The position numbers and the translations under genes are program-made. The notes beneath the pieces are model-generated. The model had not been told where the DNA came from. It did no database searches and saw only the letters and a list, made by a program, of their open reading frames with translations. A DNA stretch of 64,000 nucleotides from Heterobilharzia americana (lineage: Eukaryota; Platyhelminthes; Trematoda; Strigeidida; Schistosomatidae): assembly GCA_944470555.2 (NCBI GenBank), contig OX104127.1, forward strand, positions 31,449,661 through 31,513,660, read 5' to 3'. Positions 45,300 through 54,425 of this stretch are shown here, piece after piece; position 1 is the first letter of the stretch; the number at the start of each line of letters is the position of its first letter.

Positions 45300-46680
45300 C
45301 AGCAATGATGGATATCAATTTCTGAAGGGGTATGAGGTTCTAGAGGTCACGAAGAGGTAGGAGTTAACGTTGACAGATAAATCCTAGTTGCACGGTAGGT
45401 GAAGCCTGGTACACTGTCCTCAGATATCAACCGGAAGGTTTGGAAATATTTTGGTGGGTTTTCTAAGCCTGACGTGGCCAGATGCAGACTTACGTAGGTC
45501 CTTAAGTGGCACGTAGCCTAAAAACACAGAGCCCCCGTATTCACAAGTGTAAAGAGACTAGCGCCAGATAAACTGAAAATCACTGGGTTGAATCTAATTA
45601 TAAGCTACGGCTATGCATCGTCCGCCTTTTCAACAGTCAATGGACTTCCTCATTACGTTTGGCTCCCAAGAAAAACCAAAGAAACTGGTGACCACACGGC
45701 TATTACAGAGCACCAAGCAGACAAATCATTCTTGACAGGTGAACGGTGCCTCATATTCAAGATTTCACCAACTGTCTTGAAGTTGCCACCGTATTCACTA
45801 AAATAGACCTCTTTCAAGCTTATCACAATGTTCCTGGGGCCAAAGAAGGTGCACTGAAAGCAGCCACAACCACTGCGTTCGGTTTATACGAGCTTGTGCT
45901 CATGTCTTTTGGTCTCAGGAATGCTATAGAGTTATTCTAGTGGTGCATGGATAATTTCCTTTCGCATTTACCACTCGTCAAGGCATGAAGAAATGCTTTG
46001 CCGATCGCTTGCCCGGATATGAACTCACACGATGGCAGCGTGTGGACGGCTTTAAGAAACTGGACGATAGCGAGAAGGCAATAAATCAAAGTGAGTGTGT
46101 CTTCGAAGTTGAGGCCAATGAATTCCTAGGACACATGAATAATACGGAAAGAATATCGTGACTGCCAAGAGAGGAGGGTGCCATCAACCAACACCACTAC
46201 TCACGTCCACAGCACGACAACGGGGTTTTCTTGGTCTTATTAATTTTTACGGTTGTTTCTTGCCTCATTGTGCACAATGCACTCAACCCCTTGGTGACCC
46301 TTTAGGGCTTTAAGCTCCCTACAGATGCTATAACAGCTATCGACAAATTGGAAATAACCTCTCCAAGCACCGTAAGTCAAAGGTACCATGATGTCGAGGC
46401 CCCGTCAGCACTTATGGTCGACGCTTCCGGTAACATTCTAAGAGCGGCATTCAGCGGTGTTCTTTCCAGAACATTTCACTTCCACTGAAGCTTGATATTC
46501 AGCATTCAATCGGGGGTTGTTGACCACCTCTTCCGGCATTTAGCACTACCGTCACATTGTAGAAGATGGTCCGTCCATGATCTCCACAGATTGAAAGCCT
46601 TCAACCTACGCTCTGAATGCAGAGCCTGACAAATACTCATCACTTGAGCTCCGCCACACTGATTTTGCATCGCAGTATAA
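45300..46680 (+). mobile_element. Gypsy-like (Ty3) pol remnant: RT and RNase H
   Basis: Upstream is a degraded INTSKKYW-type spacer, then VFTSVKRLAPDKLK (one C lost at the C run 45532-45536). The RT gives HIQDFTNCLEVATVFTKIDL, FQAYHNVPGAKEG, FGLYELVLMSFGLRNA; the YVDD region is deleted after HLPLV. Then come FLGHMNN, then LINFYG and SLPHCAQ-like pieces. The RNase H part has LMVDASGN, YSAFNR, TYALNAEPDKYSSLELRH. Stops and shifts throughout. No LTRs were found. Confidence 0.82.
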
Positions 46681-46689
46681 CAGAGGCCT

Positions 46690-48290
46690 ACGAAAGCTTA
46701 AGGTTGCGCAAAACTGCGGGGTTGTCGCCCCGTCTGGAATTAATTTAAGCTCGAAATTGACAAAAAACGGTCACGCGGGAACTTTTTCTTCACAAAGAAT
46801 CATTTTCGAAAGCCGTATAGTAACAATCGTGCTCCCAAAAGAATACATGTTCCCACCGATGGCCAGTAAGTCAATACAAGGTCATGAAAAATTCCCCCAA
46901 GGACTATGGCAAGTAAACAAAAAGATGAATAGACAGTCTGTGAGAGATTACAACCACAGCAAAATTACCAGCTGAATGCACCCCTTCTGAACGGGAATAT
47001 CAGGCCTGTACTGCTGGATTGCCAAGGCCTCTGGCGCGTTGAAAAGATCTGCCTTCTTTGTGATCATATTGAGACAAAAAATCTTGAGATAAAAGTTCCT
47101 AAGCATTTTCTGAGGGGACTGTTATTGTGATGTGCTCTCAATATACAATTTGGCCACAGTAATTAACTTTACTGACAATCAGATGGAGTGGAAGTGGGTT
47201 CACCACTGGGTCCTCTCCTAGCAGACTGTTTCATGGGAAGTCTAGGGGACGGTAAACTACGCCTATTGGCCAACCTGCTCCATAACTACAAGAGGCGTGT
47301 GACCAATACCATCTTTTTTGAGGGGGAGGAGTAACCCTGAAGAAATACCATGAAAGTTCAATTGACGTCATAAGTCAATCAAATTTGCCACTCAAACCGA
47401 AAATAAATCAGAATTCTGCAGTCTGGACGTTCTACTGAGAATATGTGGTGGTGACCGAATTGCAGAAAACAAACCTGGGGTGGCCAGTATATTCATTTTC
47501 AAACCTGAACTACACTGGATAGGAAAATGTGTCTGCTCATTCACCATGGGCACGAATCAGAAGAATTTGTGCGGATTATGCGGTAGATGAGGAACTGGGA
47601 CCACTTCAGAGAGATTATGGAAGATTATGGATCCTGTGAATCTCGAAGAAGAAACCAGAACGTTTCCAAAGAAGAGGTCGCTTATGGACACGGGATTCAA
47701 GGGACATATATTGACAGGTTCTACGGGATCGACCATACGAAGCTGTGAGGAAGATCATCTTTTCCGTCTGGTTCCGAATTGCTTCCTACAGTCAACAGGT
47801 GGTTTGAGGGTGTGTGAAAGATGAACCACCTCTGTAGTCCACCTCCATGTACGTCTATCAACTCGCCTGCCCTTGTGGAGCTGGGAACATAAGCTCTCCA
47901 AGGCGTGTTTTGTCCAATCCACCTTCGGAGGCAATCCTACCTGGCTATATACAGGACAGCGCGAGGGCAGCAATAGCTGGATTCATGAGCACTTGGTTAT
48001 CTTTGGTCGCTGCGCTCTACGGAAGTTTTATTTCAAAGCCATTTATGGTGTGGAGCCAGACACTCATACTGAGTAATTATATCCCCATTAACTTTCACCG
48101 CTGTTGTCTAACGATATCGCGCCTATCCAATATTTGTGACAAGCAACATCTAAACAATTGTTTACTCCAGAAGACTTTGTACGGCACGATAATATGTTCC
48201 TTTTTTAACTTTCACAGCTTCTGTAAGGAAATAACATTTAGATATTGCCTGCAAAAGCGGTATGTGTTTGTACAGTTCATTATTTGAAAT
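46690..48290 (+). mobile_element. Penelope-like element: RT and GIY-YIG, decayed
   Basis: About 47179-47300 gives SDGVEVGSPLGPLLADCFMG, the RT motif of Penelope-like elements. Further on are WGGQYIHFQT, then FYGIDHTK. The GIY-YIG part follows at 47847-48076: MYVYQLACPCGAGNIS in one frame and NPTWLYTGQREGSNSWIHEH with FKAIYGVEPDTHT in another. This RT lineage differs from the one at 8285-8770 (GSPLGPLLAD rather than SPVSPT-GN). Not functional. Confidence 0.8.
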
Positions 48291-48489
48291 ATATATTTAT
48301 TGTTACCATTATCATTCCGAAGGGAGCGCGTATCCACCACCTCAACGCAGCAGACCTTGGCGATCCGGTGTTACAAGACCGATACTTGTGTTCGAAGTGA
48401 TACATTTAACCTCCAGTTTTGCCTTGATCGCAGTCTCACCGAGACATTTCATTCATTTCTTTGTTTATTTACCATAATTCTCTAAGCAA

Positions 48490-49301
48490 TTTTGTACGGC
48501 CCTGAGTTGACCCCGTAACCGCTATCATTAGGTGACTTTGATGAGCTCGTATTTATGTCTTATGTTGACTCACTGGCCATTGATGGCCGTGCATATTTTC
48601 TTGGAAGTATGATCATGATTGTATAGTTTTTGGAAGCGACTCGTTCCGAAGAAAAATTCTTCGCTGAATAGTCTTTTGTTAGTTTTCACTATCTAGTGAG
48701 ACCACTTCAATACTTGAAATCATTAGGGCCTTCACATAAGTTCGGCCTAAACGGCATACCACATTTTCTGTTTGGCAAATGTGATCACAATCCGTATAAT
48801 CTTTTCATAAGCGAAGTTAGATAAGTGTTACACCAGCCAGCTGGAACGGAACCAAAACAGTGATGATGCGCTAGCCTATATCTTCTGGAAAAAGCGTTGA
48901 ATTTGGACCGGTTGCAATTACCTCAGCATCTCTAAAATCAGTAGAAAAATGTTATTTCTTTTTCGCGAACCTCAGTAAGCCGCTTCTGATGATACAAATC
49001 ACTTGGTCTGCAGACGCAGAAGGATCTTTCAGATACTGCTGCTGCGTTATGCCAAAACATCTTTGCCAACCTATGAGAAGTTGTTGAGAGTGCTAGACCC
49101 ATCTTTTTCGACCATGCCTCTACCTTCGTTACTTCTTTAAACCCCTTTGATTAAACAAGCTCGCCAGAACCCGTATTGAGCCATGAATTGCAAATTGGTT
49201 TCATCTATACTTTTCTGAGGGAAATTAGTACACTCTGAACGGAGAGAATCGCCCCAACTTGCTAATTGATCAGGCCAGCGTACTCTAACCTCCCGTCCTC
49301 T
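48490..49301 (+). mobile_element. CR1-like element, left part (interrupted by RTE insertion)
   Basis: The + frames give YLKSLGPSHKFGLNGIPHFL, then FGKCDHNPYNLFI, an equivalent of the CR1 RT block with GPDGIP-..L--C. Decayed. It continues at 52616 after the RTE copy, joined by the 18-bp target duplication. Confidence 0.6.
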
Positions 49302-49319
49302 TCATTTTTCTGGACTACT
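49302..49319. repeat. Target-site duplication, left copy
   Basis: TCATTTTTCTGGACTACT, identical to 52598-52615. The pair brackets the RTE-like element exactly. Confidence 0.93.
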
Positions 49320-52300
49320 ATTATTATTAGCCCTTGGGTTCCTAGCGGAACATAGAGCTTCGATAACACGTCTCCAGTGAACTCTGTTCGCCCAAATCTT
49401 TTGAATCTGGCTCCACAACAGCCCACAACCTCTCATTTCCTCTTCGCGCGATCTCCTCCATGTCACCCTCGGCACCGACGCCCAACTCATCGCTTCCCAT
49501 GGGGATTCCACTAGAGCAATTGGCCTGACGCGTGACGCCCCCAGTCGGCTTTCTCAGTGTATGCCCAATCCATCTCCACTTCTTCCTGCATATTTGTTGC
49601 GTGATAGGTTCTTGGTTGGTTCGTTCCCAGAGCTCCTTGTTGCTTATTCTTGTTATCCCGGCCATCTGATCTTCAGTGGCGAGCGTAAGCAGTTGTTGAT
49701 GAATGTCTGTAGTTTATCGGAAATCCCTTTCGTAACGCGCCAAGTCTCTGAACTATACAGAAGCACTGACTTGACGCTGGTGTTGAAAATCCGTATCTTG
49801 TTCCGCATGCTGAGTGCAGAAGATCTCCACACTGGTTTCAGGCTGATGAACGCCTCCCTTACTTTTCCGATTCTGACCTCGACATCCTCGTCTGTGCCTG
49901 TGGCGCCTGTAGTTGTGACAGTGCTTCCTAGATAGGTGAAGGAGGTTACCTCCTTTAGGTTTCTCCCGCTCATGGTGACTGGAGTTTGTTGTTGTTGGAG
50001 TTGTTGGTGCGGTATCCTCATCAACTCTGTCTTCTCTATATTCACCTGAAGTCCCGTCTTCGCTGCCCTGTCTATTCTGTCACCTTGTTAGTTTTCGTCT
50101 TTAGACCTTCAAGTTTATGAGACATCAGGCACAAGTGATCGGCGAAATCCAAGTATTCTAGGTTCTTTTCCGTGGTCCAGCCGGCGTATCCCCCTTCTTC
50201 TCACAGCTCCCCACTGCCTGCTGCATGATCTAGTCCAGTCCACCACAATCAGGAATATCATGGGGGATAGTAGGCAACCTTGTTTCACTCCTGTCTTCAC
50301 TTCGCTTTAAAGGCATCACTGGGCTTCCTAGTGTGAACTACTTGGCATGTGGCCTCTTCACACAGTTGTTGAATGAGGCGGATAAAGGTTTGCGGTACTC
50401 CGTAGTATTGAAGCAGTTTCCAAATTACCTCTCGGTCGACGCTGTCAAAGGCCATCTCAAAGTCGATGAAGATGAGGTAGAGAGCTGATTGCCATTCTAT
50501 ACTCTGTTCCATGATGACGCGAAGCGTTGTAATTTGGTCTGCACATGATTTGTACTTCCTGAAGCCAGCCAGCCTGTTCCGGTCGTAGTTTTGAATCCAG
50601 TGCATCCTCAAGCCTCTCCAGGATGATGCGGCTTAATATTTTACTTGGGGTGGACAGGAGAGTGATTCTCCGCCAGTTCCTGCAAACACTGAGGTCTCCC
50701 TTCTTCAGCAGTTTGACAAGGTAACCCTTCTTCCAATCAATAGGCGGGTACCTTCTCTTCCTTCCGCACCTTCTGCAATAATGGTGTGAGCATGTCCGCT
50801 GTTGTCTCTGCATCTGTTTTCAGTGCTTCTAGCCGGGTCCCATCTAGTCCTGCTGCCTTCCTGCATTTCAGTAGCTTTACGGCGTTCAGGACTTCCATTT
50901 TTGTTGGAGGATTTATGTTCACTTGTAATTCAGCGGCTGTAGGTGGTATTTCTGGACGAAGTGCAGGTGGTGGTGGTGGTCGATTCAAGAGCTTCTTGAA
51001 GTGATCGGCCATCGTTTCCTTTGTTTCTCTTCTTCCGTAATTAACTTTCCGTCATCATCTTTTATTGGCTTAGTCTGCGTTGATCTATTCCCTTCCAGAT
51101 AGTAACCTGGTTATTTGATACAATGTTGTCGGGTCTCTCCTACCAGCAGTCAGATTTCCTTCGCTTGCCAATGTGTCGTAGAAGTGTCTTTTGTCTTTGC
51201 ATGCACTCTTCTTCACTTCTTTGTCCAGTGTTTTATACTTTGTGCTCAGTTCCTCTTGTCGTTGAGCATCCTTGCACTAATGCATCTTCTGCTTCACCAT
51301 CCTCCTCTCCTCTATCAGCTTCCAGGTATCCGTCGAGATCCATTCCTTGTCTTCTTTCTTTTTCCTTCCTAATACTGTTGTGCAGGTTTCTCTCCATATA
51401 GCTTTCATAAACTTCCAGTGTTCTTCCACACAGGCTTCTTCAGGGATGTTGCTCGACGTCTCCTATTTTGTCTTGATGGCTGCCGTGAAGATTTCTCCTG
51501 TAGTTTCATCCTTCAGTTTCCGAGTGTTGTACTTGAATTGAGGTCTATCACCAGCTTCCTTGAAGGCTTTTAACTTGATTTGGAAGGTTCCTTGCACTAG
51601 ATGGTGAGTGGTCTGAACCTACATCTGCTCTTCTTCTTGACCTTGTGTTAAGTAGACTGCGTCTCCATTTTCTTGAGATTGAGATATAGTTGATCTGATT
51701 TTTAGTGTGTTCTGGTGTCTGGTGAAATCCATGTCGCTTTGTGGATATCCTTGTGCTTGAACACACTGCCTCCAGTCACCAAATCGTTGAATGCGCAGAA
51801 TTCTGCAAACAATTCTCCATTCTCGTTCATTTCACCTAGCGCCTCTCGACCCATGGTTAGCTCTCTTCCCGTGTTGTCCCCTCCCAGTTTGGCATTCATG
51901 TCACCCATTAGAATTTTGATATCTCCAACTGGGGTCTTGTCCAGTGCTCATTGAAGTTGTCTGTAGAATTCCTCCTTTTTCTCTTGCTCTGCATTATTTG
52001 TAGGTGCATAACATTGTATGATTCTGACCTTCCTTCCTTTTGAGTTGAACCTTGCTGTCATGATCCTGGAGGAGATTAGTTCCCACTGCATGAGAGCCTT
52101 CGATGCCGTTGGGGACATCATGATAGCCACTCCCTCAGTGTGCTTGTGGTTGTCGTCTGGGTGACCGGAGTAGATTATTGATTCTCCAGTTGACAGTTTG
52201 GAGAGTCCACTCCCATTCCATCTGCTTTCGCAAATCCCAAGCACTTCAGTGTGATACCTTCTCATCTCGTTTGCAATCTGGGCTGCCTCGCTGGGTTCAA

Positions 52301-52597
52301 ACATCGTACGGACATCCCATATCTCCATGTTTACTTTCGCTTTCATCGAGAGAAGACACATCGGCCAATTGGCTTCCCGAAGGCTTTCACCAACTGCCGT
52401 CATTTCGCCTCTCTGATTCCAGCGAGGAATAATTTTGTTATTATCTTTTATATATCGTCTGTGCTTTGAAGTTTGTATGGCGGTTAGATTTGTTTTACGG
52501 GATAGGGTTGCCAGCCGTATGCCCAACCTTCCCTCTTTACCCGAGCCTAGGACTGGCTGGTAACCAGTGGAGGTTAACCAGGCGAGGTTACGTCACC
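49320..52597 (-). mobile_element. RTE-like family A, full-length (3278 bp), frames broken
   Basis: Minus strand, bounded by an 18-bp TSD. The 5' endonuclease frame (52526-51948) gives EIWDVRTMFEPSEAAQIANE, LGICESRWNGSG and IIQCYAPTNN. An in-frame TGA at about 51950 is followed in the same frame by MGDMNAKLGG, and later by VGSDH, fitting an APE-type endonuclease. The RT has KCRKAAGLDGTRLEALK, NWRRITLLSTPSKILSRIIL, EQAG, DFEMAFDSVDREVIWKLLQY, TGVKQGCLLSPMIFLIVVDW and RNLKEVTSFTYLGSTVTTTG. The catalytic block reads FADH instead of FADD. The 3' end is CTAGGAACCCAAGGGC then (TAA)n. The length suits RTE elements. Nonsense and frameshift changes make this copy inactive. Confidence 0.92.
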
Positions 52598-52615
52598 TCA
52601 TTTTTCTGGACTACT
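52598..52615. repeat. Target-site duplication, right copy
   Basis: Identical to 49302-49319. The CR1-like element resumes immediately after it. Confidence 0.93.
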
Positions 52616-53364
52616 TCAACTAAAACCGATTTTCGAATGTATCACGAGAACCTGATGGTACCCATGCCTGTCATTCTCTCGGACTGCTCTTAAGCCAGCA
52701 AAATCAAAAATGATCCCTCATCTTCCCAAATTGACTTCGTATTCAAACCCTCCGACTACCAGATGGCTAATTTGAGATTGAGATGTGAACAAGGCTTGTA
52801 TGAACTGATTAAATCTGATGACGCTTGTCTCCCCGGTGTCTCTGTGTTTGGTCCGTCCTGGTTTACGCTCTTCTCCAGACCTTTACCAGTTCACCCCACT
52901 TCTAGTGATCTCCAGAAAAATCTTTAAGTTGACCTTTTGCCCAAGTAAACTTAGACTTTTTGGTATGGCTCAGTCTCTACTTCTACCTTGCGTCAATTCG
53001 TGTTCCCCGTACACTTACTGATCGCTCCTTCTTATTCCTTCCTGGACTCCAGGAAAAAGACCTCGCCGTATTGTCTGATATTTTTAGGACTGTTAGTAAG
53101 GCGACTGGTACCGCAGTGACCAGAGTGATAGGTTCATTCGTAAAAATGGACCTTAACACCTGCGAATGGGTTGCTCAAAATATTTCGTCTGACGATGAGT
53201 ATCCTCCGTATCCACACCTCTCTCCGTGTCCGCCCTCCAGGAGGCCACGTGGCAAATACGCTGAACTTCATACACATGCGACTACATTCAGAAATTCAGC
53301 TACGACACATCTGATTTGTATGTTACGTGAAGAAAAGTACATTAGAAAACATCCAGTCATTTAA
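52616..53364 (+). mobile_element. CR1-like element, right part: RT C-terminal region
   Basis: One frame is open over about 52700-52925 (SSQIDFVFKPSDYQMANLRL...). After a frame change, LFLPGLQEKDLAVLSDIFRT, then SFVKMDLNTCEWVAQNISS and RRPRGKYAEL run to a stop at 53362-53364. The PGL-(K/E)KD-L...(I/V)S-TG pattern matches the CR1-like fragment at 13289-13585, which supports the class. Confidence 0.65.
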
Positions 53365-54293
53365 CTTTTCAATAGCAAGCAGTTTTCATAAACCGGCGGT
53401 CCTTAGATATTTAAACAATCCTGTTATATATTATATAGGCAGGTTTTAGCATAACCCTAGCATATTCAGAAAATCGAGAACAAGATTTTTGTGAACGCCT
53501 TTCTGTTTACGCCACAGCTTCTTCAGCAGAATTATTATTCGTAATCTACTCAAAAACATTATCATTATCAATATATCTGAACAACATAGGACAGAAGTCA
53601 AATTGCTGTAATACCACAAGTTGAAGATTCTGTAATACAAACAAGGTAATATTTCTGAATTAAGCAAGTATATTATTGTCGTTAACACCCGCTTTGTCGC
53701 TCATCCAAGCCTAAATGTATTACCAAACACAAAAAAAGCATCTTTAAATCTCTTATTCAATAAATAGGTAGCCAGGCGCATGCTTACTTGCTGGAATTTA
53801 TTTACTCCCGAAAAACTTTCCCTCTGAAGGTGGTTAAGGCTTATTCGTCTGAATACTTAAGCAATCGACTGGATGCAGACTTGCGATGTCAGTATCACTT
53901 GAAACACACCTAACATGCCTTTTCTAACCAAATCCCGCCTCAATAACCTGATATGTTCACAGGGCATTAACCAGTTGACCTGCTATGGCACTGTTTCTAG
54001 ACAGGGAATTCGGTTGAACCAAAGCTTTCGTTATCAACCATTTGATACCAGTATAGAAGAGGTTTGACTACAGCACAAAAAAACTGGAATAAGATGAATA
54101 GAACTCAAATATATGTGAAATTGTTCAGAGCTGAAGATTGCCAGAAAGCAGTAATGTGAATAGTACAACAAAGTCTTATTCACCAAAGTCATTGAGAAAG
54201 CAATTTTCAAAGCGCGCATCTTAATGACCTAGGTCACTACAACTTGTGCCACCTGGACCGTCTGTTTTGTATACCATTAGTCACCGGTGTACG
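53365..54293. other. Upstream region of the DNAJC1-like gene
   Basis: AT-rich, no coding pattern. It should contain the promoter; no TATA box or other element could be assigned with confidence. Confidence 0.45.
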
Positions 54294-54425
54294 ATGATAA
54301 TTTACATCTTCTTCTTCCTGTTGTTTTGCAGAAATTTAAATGCCTGGGATTCCGGAGAGATTGAAATGTTTGATTTAGTTGAAGAAGTCAAAGAAAGTTT
54401 TTATGATGTTCTTGGGATTCCTCAG
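54294..54425 (+). CDS. DNAJC1: DNAJC1-like exon 1
   Basis: Start ATG 54294; donor CCTCAG|GTAGAA at 54426, phase 0. It carries the signal peptide and SFYDVLGIPQ, the start of the J domain. A possible acceptor TTTTGCAG at 54324-54331 could instead join an upstream exon, but the unspliced start gives a good signal peptide. Confidence 0.8.
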
